Shown here: in pieces, positions 1 through 8,638 of the stretch
Position numbering within the stretch: position 1 is the first letter of the stretch
Layout: every line of letters starts with the position of its first letter
DNA from: Hyphomicrobiales bacterium
GTDB taxonomy: Bacteria; Pseudomonadota; Alphaproteobacteria; Rhizobiales; Rhizobiaceae
Length of the DNA: 64,000 bases
Assembly: GCA_900469965.1 (NCBI GenBank)
Contig: UBZP01000001.1
Span: 62,001-126,000 of the forward strand
Direction of reading: 5' to 3'
Notes under the pieces: model-generated
Databases searched by the model: none
Seen by the model: only the letters and a program-made list of their open reading frames with translations
What the model was told of the DNA's origin: nothing
Made by a program: the position numbers and the translations under genes

Positions 1-899
1 AGCATGTTCAGAAGGTGGCAGAACTCGTTCTGGATCGAATTGCCCTGCAGGAACTGCATGTCGTCGATGACGAGGAGATCGATGTTGCGCAGCGTCTCCT
101 TCAAGGACAGGGCGTCGTTGTCGCGGATGGCCGTGGCGAAGCGCCACATGAAATATTCGGCCGTCAGGTAGACGACCCGCGGGCTGCGGGCGCTGGCGAG
201 CGCCGCATTGGCAATCGCCTGCAAGAGATGCGTCTTGCCCAGTCCGACGCTGGAATGGATGAAGAGCGGATTGAAGCGGACGGCGCTGGCGCCGGCCTCG
301 GCGATCGTCTTGGCGGCGGCGAGCGCCACGCGGTTGGACGAGCCCTCGACAAAGGTATCGAAGGTGTAGCGCGGGTCGAGCGGCGAGCCGAACAGCGGGC
401 CCGGCGCCGGCTGGCGCTGCTGGGCCTTTTCGGTGACACCTGCGGCGGCCTGCGCGACCGTCTGCGGACCGGCCAGGCGGCGGGTCTGGGACGCGGGCGC
501 GGCCTCGGCAACGGCCGCAACCTCCTCGATACCGGCGCGCACGCCGCGGGTGGCCGTCCGTACCAGGATCTCGACCTTCAGGATCTCCGGCTCTTCCTGC
601 TGGAAGAGCGTCGTGATCAGCTCGAGATAGCGGTTGTTGATCCAGGATTTGAGGAAGGTCGTCGGCACCGAGAGCCGAACGACGGTCTTGGAGTAGGAAT
701 GGAGCTTCAGCCGGCCGAACCAGCTGGCATAGACGTCCTGGCCGACCTGCGCCTTGAGGCGCGCGCTGACCCGCTCAAAAAGCGCGTCATGCCGTGTCTC
801 CGCTTTTTCGCCCGCCTTCTCGCTTCCGTCTGCGATTGCCCTCAGTGCATCTTCCCCGTTTGCATATGCACCGACAGACGTGGCCGTATTTGCTTGCAT
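1..899 (-). CDS. dnaA: Chromosomal replication initiator DnaA (3' part missing)
   Basis: DnaA binds DnaA boxes at the origin and melts DNA for replication initiation. About 299 codons are visible. The N-terminal domain I (residues ~40-110, with the stretch [10 protein letters not shown]) binds helicase. A variable linker follows, then the AAA+ domain with Walker A GLGKTHLL and Walker [11 protein letters not shown]. Sensor 2 and the DNA-binding domain IV lie beyond the left edge. The ATG at 899 is preceded by AAAGGCGG. The N-terminus carries about 35 extra residues before the conserved domain, as in rhizobial homologues. rpsT lies 876 bp upstream on the same strand, the usual alphaproteobacterial neighbour. 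Identification is secure from the motifs. Confidence 0.97.
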   Translation of the reverse strand, partial: MQANTATSVGAYANGEDALRAIADGSEKAGEKAETRHDALFERVSARLKAQVGQDVYASWFGRLKLHSYSKTVVRLSVPTTFLKSWINNRYLELITTLFQQEEPEILKVEILVRTATRGVRAGIEEVAAVAEAAPASQTRRLAGPQTVAQAAAGVTEKAQQRQPAPGPLFGSPLDPRYTFDTFVEGSSNRVALAAAKTIAEAGASAVRFNPLFIHSSVGLGKTHLLQAIANAALASARSPRVVYLTAEYFMWRFATAIRDNDALSLKETLRNIDLLVIDDMQFLQGNSIQNEFCHLLNM

Positions 900-1446
900 T
901 GTGCCGCCTTTCAAGTTCAGTCGACGCACCGGCATTTCATGCCGGCGCCGCATGGTCCATCCTCAGCCGCCTCTGCCGGAGCCATCGGCAACGCGGACTC
1001 GGTTTCGCCGGTCGCATCGCCCCACTCCTGAACGCGACCAGCAAACAGGGGCCTCGACGTGCCGGCCGATGGCCAACCGTCTTGCGCCCATCCGGCAACG
1101 CGAACTCCTCGTACAGATCGCGCGACCGTCATTCTCACTCATACTCACGCTCGTCCACCTGCCCCCTGCCGCCGTCCTCGCAACGACAACGGGCGAAGCA
1201 GGCCAACGGCAAAATCTTACCGTTCCGGCCAAAACCCAATCGGGGTAGCCGGCCGCCTGCTTCAGGTGTCCGATGAACCGGAGCTATGCACTCCGCACAG
1301 GGGTGAAACATCCGCGCACCAGCCTTTCACGGCAGTGTTTGGCGTCTCGTCTACGCTTGTGTGTGCGCCCCCTGTGGAAGGCATTTAGGCAGGATCAAAC
1401 GGCAAGATCAATGCCGAATTTTCAGCAAAATCGACGCACGGCCGTT

Positions 1447-1574
1447 GACTCCTTTGAGCCAATTTGTCTCGGAAACCGGGGGCCGCAAAAGAATCCATTA
1501 TGAATCAATGGCTTTGTTTCGTCGGCTATTTCAACGAGAGCGGGAATCGAAAAAAATAATTATTTTCTTGACTC
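1447..1574. promoter_or_regulatory. Cluster of five GAnTC (CcrM) sites upstream of dnaA
   Basis: GAnTC occurs at 1447, 1491, 1502, 1544 and 1570, five sites in 128 bp, where about one per 256 bp is expected in unbiased sequence. GAnTC is the target of the cell-cycle methyltransferase CcrM in alphaproteobacteria, and methylation state affects dnaA transcription in Caulobacter. Here the cluster sits 550-675 bp upstream of the dnaA start, in the AT-rich part of the spacer. Its regulatory role is inferred. Confidence 0.6.
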
Positions 1575-1716
1575 GCGGTCCGCCGCAATTGCCCCCACCC
1601 CAGGCGACGGCCTCGCGCTCATCCTCTTATAAATATATGAATTTGCTGTCTTTTTTCTGTCATGCCGCTGACATGAGCCAGCCTTGCGCGTTAACCATAG
1701 CGGCACCCAAAACGCA

Positions 1717-1745
1717 AAGAAAAAGCCCGGCGAAAACGCCGGGCT
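1717..1745 (-). terminator. Rho-independent terminator of rpsT
   Basis: Read on the minus strand, a perfect 9-bp GC-rich stem (1737-1745 with 1724-1732) closes a TTTT loop and is followed directly by a T-rich run. It starts about 30 bp after the rpsT stop codon. It is a textbook intrinsic terminator and separates rpsT from dnaA transcription. Confidence 0.9.
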
Positions 1746-1775
1746 CTATCAAAATCGCATAGCTACTGCTGCAAA

Positions 1776-2042
1776 TCAGGCAGAAAGGGCCTTCACGCGA
1801 TGAGCGAGTCGCGAAACCTTGCGGGAGGCCGTGTTGGCATGAACGACGCCCTTGGTGGCTGCGCGCATCAGCTCCGGCTGTGCGGCCTTCAGTGCGGCGG
1901 CAGCTGCCACCGCGTCGCCGGCGGCCAGTGCCTCCTCGACCTTGCGGACGAAGGTGCGGACACGCGAGCGGCGAGCCTTGTTGATCTCAGTGCGGCGAGC
2001 GATCTTGCGGGTCGCCTTTTTCGCCGAAGTCGTATTGGCCAT
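1776..2042 (-). CDS. rpsT: 30S ribosomal protein S20
   Basis: S20 is a primary 16S rRNA-binding protein of the small ribosomal subunit. The 88-residue product has the family start [14 protein letters not shown], a strongly basic helical N-terminal half with [19 protein letters not shown], and a C-terminal region rich in Ala and Lys. The length is normal for the family. The ATG follows GAGAGG at good spacing. It is monocistronic, with a terminator just downstream, and is placed upstream of dnaA as in other alphaproteobacteria. An echA or mutM gene, which I recall as the usual upstream neighbour in rhizobia, is not present; comM is there instead, facing away. Confidence 0.97.
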   Translation of the reverse strand: MANTTSAKKATRKIARRTEINKARRSRVRTFVRKVEEALAAGDAVAAAAALKAAQPELMRAATKGVVHANTASRKVSRLAHRVKALSA

Positions 2043-2691
2043 GGATGCCTCTCTTCAGAAACCGGACACGAACTCCGCCTTCGCCGTGCCGGGTCACTGC
2101 GACCTGTCATCCAAGCAATTCGGGAGCACTATCGGAAAACCTTGGAAGGGGCTTTCCAAACTGTGGGGCGGCGTATAGCGGGAATTGGCAGGCCCGTCAA
2201 CGAGCAAATTGCAGAAATGCGGCGGCAATCCGAGCCGGACCGATTCAGAATGCGGGCTTTGCGCCGTCCGGCCGCCACCGCCCGCTCGACCGCCCCTGTC
2301 GGCCGCGCCCACGCACAGGGCCAACCTGGTTTGCCGACGGGCGACCGGCCGGGCGTCCCGGCAGCCTGCATCGCCCCCCTCGGCAACCGGCTGCCGACTC
2401 TGCGGCAGGCGCGCCGCCCGGCTCTTTCGCCCGGCACGAGATCGACAAATTGCCGCGGCTGTTCCGCCTCCACAACCGCATACATCCTGCGCGGGAACAA
2501 TTCGCGCGTTTGTTCGATAATTGTTCTTGTTATATTCTTTTTCTCGTGCCATGGTAGCAACCGTGACTTGAGGGCCGATTGAAGACAACCCCTGCGATGC
2601 GCCGGATCCGAACGCGCCGGCCGGCAGGCTCGGGCGTCTCCATCCTCCTCCCTTTCGAGCGGCATGATGCCGACCTATTTCGGGGTTTGTC
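2043..2691. other. 649-bp spacer between divergent rpsT and comM
   Basis: The stretch holds the rpsT promoter on one side and the comM promoter on the other. An AT-rich segment at 2495-2550 includes a LexA-type box and a TATATT -10-like word at 2531-2536. The GC-rich remainder has open frames on both strands, but their Arg/Pro-rich translations resemble no protein I know. The spacer may also contain one junction of an inversion (see findings). Confidence 0.6.
2512..2526 (+). promoter_or_regulatory. Alphaproteobacterial LexA box (GTTC-N7-GTTC)
   Basis: GTTC at 2512-2515 and GTTC at 2523-2526 are separated by exactly 7 AT-rich bases, the direct-repeat operator used by alphaproteobacterial LexA. 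It overlaps the likely -35/-10 region of comM, 166 bp upstream of its start. The match to both half-sites is perfect. LexA control of comM is inferred. Confidence 0.65.
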
Positions 2692-4224
2692 ATGGTGGCA
2701 CGGGTAAGCACGGTGGCGTTTCAGGGCATCGACGGCGTTCCGGTCGACGTCCAGGTGATGGTGGCACCGGGGAAGATCGGGATGCAGATCGTCGGCCTGC
2801 CGGACAAGGCGGTCGCCGAAAGCCGGGAGCGCGTCCAGGCCGCCCTGCATGCCTCGGGGCTCTCGCTGCCGGCCAAACGGGTGACCGTCAACCTTGCGCC
2901 GGCGGATCTGCCCAAGGAGGGGAGCCACTTCGACCTGCCGATCGCGCTCGGCCTGATGGCGGCGCTCGGCGCCATACCGGCCGATGCGCTGGAGGGCTAT
3001 GTCGTCATCGGCGAGCTCAATCTCGACGGCACGATCGCCGCCATCGCCGGTGCCCTTCCGGCCGCGATCGGCGCAAACGCGCTCGGCAAGGGCCTGATCT
3101 GCCCGGCCGACAGCGGCGCGGAGGCCGCCTGGGCCGGCGCGCAGCTCGACATCGTCGCCCCGCGCAGCCTGATCGCGCTCGCCAACCACTTTCGCGGCAC
3201 GCAGGTGCTGTCGCGCCCCGAGCCGGCGATCCGCGCCGCGCCGGCCGACCTGGCCGATCTCGCCGACATCAAGGGACAGGAGAGCGCCAAGCGGGCGCTG
3301 GAGGTCGCCGCCGCGGGCGGCCACAACCTTCTGATGGTCGGCCCGCCGGGATCGGGCAAGTCGATGCTGGCGGCCCGCCTGCCCTCCATCCTGCCGCCGC
3401 TGTCGCCGGCGGAACTGCTGGAGGTCTCGATGATCCATTCGATCGCCGGCCAACTGGCCGGCGGCCGCCTGTCAGATCGCCGGCCCTTTCGCGCCCCGCA
3501 CCATTCGGCGACGATGGCCGCGCTCGTCGGCGGCGGCCTGCGCGCCCGCCCGGGCGAGGCCTCGCTCGCCCATCACGGCGTCCTGTTCCTCGACGAGTTT
3601 CCCGAATTCGCGCCGCAGGTGCTGGACGCACTGCGCCAGCCGCTCGAATGCGCCGAATGTGTGATCGCCCGCGCAAATCACCGCGTCAGCTATCCGGCCG
3701 CGATCCAGCTGGTCGCGGCCATGAACCCCTGCCGCTGCGGCATGGCGGGCGAGCCGGGGCAATCCTGCCCCCGCGGCCCGCGCTGCATGGCCGACTACCA
3801 GGCGCGCATCTCCGGCCCGCTGCTGGACCGGATCGACATCCGCATCGACGTGCCGGCGGTGTCTGCGGCCGACCTGATCCGGCCGATGCCCGCCGAGCCC
3901 AGCGCCGTCATCGCCCGCCGCATCGCCCGGGCGCGCGAGGCCCAGCGCGACCGCTTCGCCACCCTCGGCCATCCGCAGGTCGCCACCAATGCGCGTGCCT
4001 CGACGGCGCTGATCGAACGCATCGTCGAGCCGGACCCGGGCGGGCTGCAGCTCTTGCGGGACGCGGCGGAAAAGATGCGGTTCTCCGCCCGCGGCTACCA
4101 CCGGGTTCTCAAGGTCGCCAGAACGCTCGCCGACCTGGACGGAAAGGACATCGTCGGGCGCATCCATCTCGCCGAGGCGATCTCCTACCGCATCGCCGGC
4201 GAACGGCTGGCCGCGGCCGCGTGA
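2692..4224 (+). CDS. comM: YifB/ComM family Mg-chelatase-like AAA+ ATPase
   Basis: ComM is a hexameric AAA+ helicase that extends branch migration of incoming single strands during homologous recombination in natural transformation. In non-transformable bacteria its role is less clear. The 510-residue protein has an N-terminal ChlI-type domain (about 20-140, with GLPDKAVAESRERV), Walker A GPPGSGKS at 217-224, Walker B LFLDEFPE near 298, a small Cys-rich loop (NPCRCG near 345) and a C-terminal Mg-chelatase domain. The length is normal. The start has only a weak upstream GGGG. A LexA box precedes the gene, suggesting DNA-damage control. It converges on cysK. Confidence 0.93.
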   Translation: MVARVSTVAFQGIDGVPVDVQVMVAPGKIGMQIVGLPDKAVAESRERVQAALHASGLSLPAKRVTVNLAPADLPKEGSHFDLPIALGLMAALGAIPADALEGYVVIGELNLDGTIAAIAGALPAAIGANALGKGLICPADSGAEAAWAGAQLDIVAPRSLIALANHFRGTQVLSRPEPAIRAAPADLADLADIKGQESAKRALEVAAAGGHNLLMVGPPGSGKSMLAARLPSILPPLSPAELLEVSMIHSIAGQLAGGRLSDRRPFRAPHHSATMAALVGGGLRARPGEASLAHHGVLFLDEFPEFAPQVLDALRQPLECAECVIARANHRVSYPAAIQLVAAMNPCRCGMAGEPGQSCPRGPRCMADYQARISGPLLDRIDIRIDVPAVSAADLIRPMPAEPSAVIARRIARAREAQRDRFATLGHPQVATNARASTALIERIVEPDPGGLQLLRDAAEKMRFSARGYHRVLKVARTLADLDGKDIVGRIHLAEAISYRIAGERLAAAA

Positions 4225-4257
4225 GAGGCGCCTGAAGAACGCCGGCCGTCGGTGCGA

Positions 4258-4345
4258 CGGCCAGACGGGACGTCCAAGACGGGGCGGCCAGGGAAGGTGG
4301 CCAGATCGGGCGGCCAGACGGGACGGCCGAGGGGGGCAGCCAGGT
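4258..4345. repeat. Degenerate GGCCAG tandem repeat
   Basis: A 15-bp word, CGGCCAGACGGGACG, occurs exactly at 4258-4272 and 4311-4325. Between and after the copies the core GGCCAG or GCCAG recurs (4285, 4299, 4338), giving five copies in under 90 bp. It lies in the convergent spacer between comM and cysK and codes for nothing recognisable. Confidence 0.6.
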
Positions 4346-4496
4346 GGGGTGGCGCCGCGATGCGTCGTCCGGCGGCAGGCCGGCTTCACGCAGCGATGCG
4401 CTCCCGTGCCGTCCGCTCCTGCACGACGCGCCTGCCGGGCCAGAGGACCGGCGCTCCAGGGGCGCGCCGATCGCCTTGCTCCGGGCGGCGGTTCGA

Positions 4497-5465
4497 TCAG
4501 CCGCCGAGGCCTTCGAACAGGGCCGTCGAGAGATAGCGTTCCGCAAAGGAGGGAATGATGACGACGATGGTCTTGCCCGCGTTCTCGGGGCGGCTGCCCA
4601 CCTTGATCGCCGCGGCCAGGGCGGCGCCTGAGGAAATGCCGACCGGCACGCCCTCGAGCTTGGCCACCAGCCGGGCGTTCTCGAAGGCCTCGTCGTTGGT
4701 GACGGTGACGACCTCGTCATAGATCTTGGTGTCGAGGATGGCGGGCGCGAAGCCTGCGCCGATTCCCTGGATCTTGTGCGGTCCGGGATTGCCGCCGGAA
4801 AGGACCGGGCTGTCGGCCGGCTCGACGGCCACGACCCTGAGCCCCGGCTTCTTCGCCTTCAGCACCTGACCGGCGCCGGTGATCGTGCCGCCGGTGCCGA
4901 TGCCGGAAACGAGGATATCGACCGCACCGTCGGTATCGTTCCAAATCTCCTCGGCCGTCGTCTTGCGATGGATCTCGGGGTTGGCGGGATTTTCGAACTG
5001 CTGCGGGATGACCGCGTCGGGCAGCGTCGCGACCAGTTCCTCGGCCTTGGCGATCGCCCCCTTCATGCCCTTCGCCCCCTCGGTCAGCACGAGTTCCGCG
5101 CCGAGCAGCGCCAGCATCTTGCGGCGCTCGATCGACATGGTCTCCGGCATGGTCAGGATCAGCTTGTAGCCCTTGGCGGCAGCGGCGAAGGCGAGCGCGA
5201 TGCCGGTGTTGCCCGAGGTCGGCTCGACCAGCGTCGTCTTGCCGGGGGTGATCCTGCCCTGCGCCTCGAGCGCCTCGATCATCGCCACCCCGATGCGGTC
5301 CTTCACCGAGGCGATCGGGTTGAAGAACTCCAGCTTGGCCAGAAGATTGGCCTTGACGCCCTTCTCCTTCGCAAGCTTGTCGAGACGGACGATCGGGGTA
5401 TCGCCGATCGTCTCCGTAATGGACGCATAGACGCGCCCGCGGCCGGGCTTGCGGATCTCAGGCAT
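4497..5465 (-). CDS. cysK: Cysteine synthase A (O-acetylserine sulfhydrylase)
   Basis: A PLP enzyme that makes cysteine from O-acetylserine and sulfide. The 322-residue protein shows the PLP lysine in [11 protein letters not shown] (K55), the phosphate/substrate loop TSGNTG (83-88) and the glycine-rich loop [11 protein letters not shown]. These are the hallmarks of fold-type II cysteine synthases, at normal length. I chose the ATG at 5465 because GGGAGA sits just upstream and the homologous N-terminus begins there; an in-frame ATG at 5516 would add 17 unlikely residues. It faces comM and is followed upstream by a LysE exporter on the same strand, separated by 183 bp. Confidence 0.95.
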   Translation of the reverse strand: MPEIRKPGRGRVYASITETIGDTPIVRLDKLAKEKGVKANLLAKLEFFNPIASVKDRIGVAMIEALEAQGRITPGKTTLVEPTSGNTGIALAFAAAAKGYKLILTMPETMSIERRKMLALLGAELVLTEGAKGMKGAIAKAEELVATLPDAVIPQQFENPANPEIHRKTTAEEIWNDTDGAVDILVSGIGTGGTITGAGQVLKAKKPGLRVVAVEPADSPVLSGGNPGPHKIQGIGAGFAPAILDTKIYDEVVTVTNDEAFENARLVAKLEGVPVGISSGAALAAAIKVGSRPENAGKTIVVIIPSFAERYLSTALFEGLGG

Positions 5466-5648
5466 TTCGGTCTCCCTTTCCTTCTGCTGTTGGAGGGAGA
5501 ATAGGTTGTAAGGCACCGGCCGACCAGTGTCAGATCATCCACGCACCGCCGTCAGACCGGAAAAAACGCTTTCCATTCGGGTTGAGGACAGATCTTTATT
5601 TCACGCAAGGCGCGTCGCGGCATGTCACGCAACGCGCCTCTGCGGATT

Positions 5649-6266
5649 TCACGCCGCCCGCGTTGCGATATAGGCGGCCGTGCTGGCGAGGACGCCGGCG
5701 GCAACGCGATTGAGCGCCCGCAGGGCGGCCGGCTTCTTCAGCAGCAGCCGGGCGCGGGAGGCGAGCGCCATATAGGGCACCAGCACGACCAGCAGCACGA
5801 TGAAGGTCGCCGCCAGGAGCAGCCCGTATTCGTTGGGACCGATCGCGGCGAGATCGATCAGCGTCGGCACGAGCGCGACGTAGAAGAGCATCGTCTTCGG
5901 ATTTCCGAGCGTCACCAGAAGCCCCGACAGGAACGACATCGCCATGCTGGACGAGCTCCGCGCCTTGATCTCCTGCGGCACGAGTCCCGTCGTCCAGAGC
6001 TTCCAGGCGATGTAGCCGAGATAGAGGGCGCCGGCGATCTTGATCGCCATGAAGGCGGTCGTAAACGTCTGCGCGATGAAGGCGAGCCCCAGGATCACCG
6101 CCGTCAGGTAGATCATGTCGCCGAGGATCAGCCCCAGCCCCATGAAGAACGTCTCCCGGAAGCCGGAGCCGAGCGCGCGGGCCACGATCGCGGTGATGCC
6201 CGGCCCCGGGATCGCGGCTGCGATGAACAGGGCCCCGCTATAGGCGAGCAATGCTGCAAGTGTCAT
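5649..6266 (-). CDS. LysE/RhtB family amino-acid exporter
   Basis: An inner-membrane protein predicted to export an amino acid or derivative. The 205 residues contain five to six hydrophobic segments, the family motif AAAIPGPGITAIVARAL at about 16-32 and LVTLGNPKTMLFY near 120, both diagnostic of LysE/RhtB. The length is typical (about 205-210). It lies upstream of cysK in the same direction, which would fit export of surplus cysteine or homoserine, but the substrate cannot be read from sequence. It is divergent from dps. Confidence 0.88.
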   Translation of the reverse strand: MTLAALLAYSGALFIAAAIPGPGITAIVARALGSGFRETFFMGLGLILGDMIYLTAVILGLAFIAQTFTTAFMAIKIAGALYLGYIAWKLWTTGLVPQEIKARSSSSMAMSFLSGLLVTLGNPKTMLFYVALVPTLIDLAAIGPNEYGLLLAATFIVLLVVLVPYMALASRARLLLKKPAALRALNRVAAGVLASTAAYIATRAA

Positions 6267-6575
6267 GGCTACCGCTCTTCAATGGATGTCACCGACATTT
6301 TTCGGCCGCCCCTGTCTACGCCGCCGCCGATCCCGTTTCAAGCGGGCCGGCCCGGGTGCCGCGCGCCTGCCGCCTGCGCGCGGTGGAGGCAGCCGGATGC
6401 GCCCCGATGTCACATGGCCAAGAAGGAGCGCTGATAAGAAGCATGCAGCCGTTGAAGAACAGGCGCCTGCGCCCTAGCTTGTCTTCGCCGGCGACCGCCG
6501 GCCGCTAGCGATGCCGCAGGCACTGTCCCGAGCCGGCACCCCTCATTCTCGCGCCAGAAACAAAGGAGAGACTCC
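6267..6575. other. 309-bp divergent spacer lysE-dps
   Basis: It holds the promoters of the divergent exporter and dps genes. Visible structure is limited to a perfect 6-bp hairpin (GCCGGC arms, 6487-6502) and the strong dps ribosome-binding site AAAGGAGAG near 6560. I saw no clear OxyR, Fur or Irr-type element for dps. Confidence 0.5.
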
Positions 6576-7094
6576 ATGTCCACCGGTTCCGCCGAAAAGC
6601 GCAGGACTGCCCCGCTCAAGACGCCGTCGGGCCTCGCCTCCAACGCGATCACCGACATATCCGCCGCGCTGACGACGCTGCTCGCCGACATGTTCGCGCT
6701 CTACCTGAAGACCAAGAACTTCCACTGGCACGTCTCCGGTCCGCATTTCCGCGACTACCACCTGCTGCTCGATGAGCAGGCCGCACAGATCTTCGCCACG
6801 ACCGACGACATCGCCGAGCGCGCCCGCAAGATCGGTGGCACCACGCTCCGCTCGGTCGGCCATGCGGCGCGCCTGCAGCGCATCCCGGACAATGATGCCG
6901 ACTACGTCACCCCGGGCGACATGCTGGCCGAACTCCTGGAGGACAACAAGCATCTCGTCTCGCTCCTGCGCGAGACGCACGACCTCTGCGACGAGCACAA
7001 CGACGTCGCCACCGCGAGCCTGCTCGAAAACTGGATCGACGAGGCCGAGCGCCGCACCTGGTTCCTGTTCGAAACGACGCGGCAGGCCAAGTAG
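6576..7094 (+). CDS. dps: Dps family DNA-binding ferritin-like protein
   Basis: Dps forms a dodecamer that oxidises and stores iron and protects DNA from hydrogen peroxide. The 172-residue protein carries the inter-subunit ferroxidase residues H50 and H62 (in KNFHWHV and DYHLLLDEQ), D66, D77/D78 and E81, matching E. coli Dps positions with an offset of one. The N-terminal tail, with KRR and further lysines, could bind DNA. The ATG follows AAAGGAGAG at good spacing. It is a single gene, with a large hairpin after the stop that probably ends transcription from both sides. Confidence 0.95.
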   Translation: MSTGSAEKRRTAPLKTPSGLASNAITDISAALTTLLADMFALYLKTKNFHWHVSGPHFRDYHLLLDEQAAQIFATTDDIAERARKIGGTTLRSVGHAARLQRIPDNDADYVTPGDMLAELLEDNKHLVSLLRETHDLCDEHNDVATASLLENWIDEAERRTWFLFETTRQAK

Positions 7095-7110
7095 CCCGCA
7101 GATGTCACGG

Positions 7111-7152
7111 GCGTTCCGGCCGCCGCAGGGCGGCCGGTTGCTGCCGGAACGC
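7111..7152. terminator. Nested hairpin between convergent dps and DMT transporter
   Basis: Perfect 10-bp arms (7111-7120 and 7143-7152, GCGTTCCGGC and its complement) enclose a second GC-rich hairpin (GGCCGCC/GGCGGCC). It lies just after the dps stop and touches the stop codon of the opposing gene. No T-run follows, so bidirectional termination is inferred from position and stability only. Confidence 0.5.
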
Positions 7153-8048
7153 TAGCGAGACACCGGTGCGGCCCGGAAGAGCCGCCCCGGCGACCAGCCG
7201 AGGTTCATCCCCATCGCCGCCAGCAGGATCACCGCCGCGCCGGCGACCTGAACGGGCTCGAGCGCGTGCCCGAGCGCAAGCCGATCGGTCGCGATCGCTG
7301 CGACCGGATAGAGGAAGGAGAGCGCGCCGGTGATGTGCGTCGGCAGCTTCTGGATCGCACCGTAGAGCAGGACATACATCAGCCCCGTATGCACCACGCC
7401 GAGGGCGGCGATGCTGGACCAGGCCGAAGCCGTGGCCGGCATCGTGGAAAAATCCGCAAGCGGCGCCAAGAGGACCGTGCCGGTGCAGACCTGGACGAGC
7501 GCGATCAGATGCGGCGGGGTGCCTTTCAGGCCCTTGGCCGCGATCGCGGCGAGCGCATAGAAGAAGGCCGCGCCGAGGGACAGGGCGATCCCGAGCGCGT
7601 ATTCGCTGCCGCCGCCGCCCGGCCCCGCCTGCACGATCGCGACCATGCCGGCAAACGACAGCGTGAGCCAGAACAGCTTGGTCGCGGTGATCCTTTCGCC
7701 GAGAAACAGCGCGCCGAGGCCCAGCAGCATGAAGGGCTGGGTGTTGTAGACGGTCGTCGCGATCGAGATCGATGCCAGCGGATAGGCCGCAAAGAGCAGG
7801 ACCCAGTTGGCGACGATGGCGACGCCGCCGGCGATGGCGATGGCGAGACGGCGTCCGGTCAGAAGGCCGCGGCGCAGATAGCCGAGATAGCCGCACACCA
7901 GCGCCAGGCACACCGCGCCGATCGCGCAGCGCCAGAAGACGACGTTGATCACGGGCTGATCGGAAGCCAGGACGAACAGGCCGATCGTTCCCGAAATCAG
8001 CATGGCCGCCGTCATCTCGAGTGCGCCTTTACGGGTGGTTCTGTCCAT
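7152..8048 (-). CDS. EamA/DMT family transporter
   Basis: A drug/metabolite superfamily permease of 298 residues with about ten hydrophobic helices and two EamA repeats, the expected topology and length. The first repeat has MLISGTIGLFVLASDQPVI and the second AAFFYALAAIAAKGL. The substrate is unknown; many such proteins export amino acids or metabolites. The ATG at 8048 is chosen because GAAAGGA precedes it; an upstream in-frame ATG at 8093 lacks a site. It is divergently transcribed from an Lrp/AsnC regulator 123 bp away, which suggests that regulator controls it and that the substrate may be an amino acid. Confidence 0.88.
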   Translation of the reverse strand: MDRTTRKGALEMTAAMLISGTIGLFVLASDQPVINVVFWRCAIGAVCLALVCGYLGYLRRGLLTGRRLAIAIAGGVAIVANWVLLFAAYPLASISIATTVYNTQPFMLLGLGALFLGERITATKLFWLTLSFAGMVAIVQAGPGGGGSEYALGIALSLGAAFFYALAAIAAKGLKGTPPHLIALVQVCTGTVLLAPLADFSTMPATASAWSSIAALGVVHTGLMYVLLYGAIQKLPTHITGALSFLYPVAAIATDRLALGHALEPVQVAGAAVILLAAMGMNLGWSPGRLFRAAPVSR

Positions 8049-8127
8049 GGTCTCGATCCTTTCAAAGAAGGCGGCCAGAATAAAAGTCCGCATTGATCGC
8101 TTCCATGATTTTAATTAGGATGATCGC

Positions 8128-8145
8128 CATAACCGCCTTATTATG
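8128..8145. promoter_or_regulatory. Inverted repeat between DMT transporter and Lrp regulator
   Basis: CATAA and TTATG arms flank an 8-bp spacer inside an AT-rich divergent promoter region. It could be an operator of the adjacent Lrp/AsnC protein, whose sites are usually AT-rich imperfect palindromes. This rests on position and symmetry only. Confidence 0.3.
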
Positions 8146-8171
8146 TGAGGTGATATCGTGAGAAATGTTTC

Positions 8172-8609
8172 ATGACCCTGGACGACACCGACAGGCGGCT
8201 ACTGTCGCTGCTGGCAGAAAACGGGCGGCTTTCGCTGAAGGAGCTGGCGGCCGCCACCGAGCTTTCGTCTCCGAGCGTGGCGGAGCGGCTGCGCAAGCTC
8301 GAGGAGCGCGGCGTGATCGGCGGCTTCACCATCGACGTCAATGCCCGCACGCTCGGCTACGCGCTCCAGGCAATCGTGCGGGTGCGGCCGATGCCGGGCC
8401 AGTTGCACATCGTCGAGCGACTGATCCAGGAGATGCCGCAATGCGTCGAGTGCGACAAGGTCACCGGGGACGACTGCTTCATCGTGCGTCTCCAGCTGCG
8501 CAGCATGGAAGAGCTGGACATACTGCTCGACGGCATCGCCGAGCGCGCGCAGACCAACACGTCCATCGTCAAGTCCACCCCGGTGAAGCGGCGCCTGCCG
8601 GCCCTCTGA
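8172..8609 (+). CDS. Lrp/AsnC family transcriptional regulator
   Basis: A 145-residue feast/famine regulator. The N-terminal winged helix-turn-helix starts LDDTDRRLLSLLAENGRLSLKEL and continues SSPSVAERLRKLEERGVIGGF. A RAM effector-binding/oligomerisation domain follows, including the conserved CDKVTGDDCFIVRL. The length is typical (about 150). Its divergent arrangement with a DMT transporter suggests a local exporter-regulator pair responding to an amino acid. The effector is unknown. Confidence 0.92.
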   Translation: MTLDDTDRRLLSLLAENGRLSLKELAAATELSSPSVAERLRKLEERGVIGGFTIDVNARTLGYALQAIVRVRPMPGQLHIVERLIQEMPQCVECDKVTGDDCFIVRLQLRSMEELDILLDGIAERAQTNTSIVKSTPVKRRLPAL

Positions 8610-8638
8610 CCCGGCATCGGGCGCGCGCCGTCGCCTGC

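Larger units (their letters stand above)
900..1775. other. 876-bp dnaA upstream region
   Basis: This non-coding stretch separates the rpsT stop from the dnaA start, both genes reading leftwards. The rpsT-proximal half (about 1440-1720) is markedly AT-richer than its surroundings. It contains five GAnTC methylation sites, and next to rpsT a rho-independent terminator, so dnaA probably has its own promoter here. Open frames on the + strand in this stretch have no recognisable product. I saw no convincing perfect DnaA box and do not claim an origin. Confidence 0.7.

Noticed and set aside
15-1031. Long + strand open frame over the dnaA region
   Set aside because: It is antisense to a clear DnaA protein with Walker A and B motifs; the + strand translation is Gly/Arg-rich and resembles nothing.
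900-1775. Replication origin beside dnaA
   Set aside because: The region is AT-rich with GAnTC sites, but I found no group of DnaA boxes; in related bacteria the origin usually lies near hemE instead, which is not in the window.
2094-2711. 205-codon minus-strand open frame between rpsT and comM
   Set aside because: The translation is low-complexity and runs across the AT-rich promoter and LexA box; no ribosome-binding site or family.
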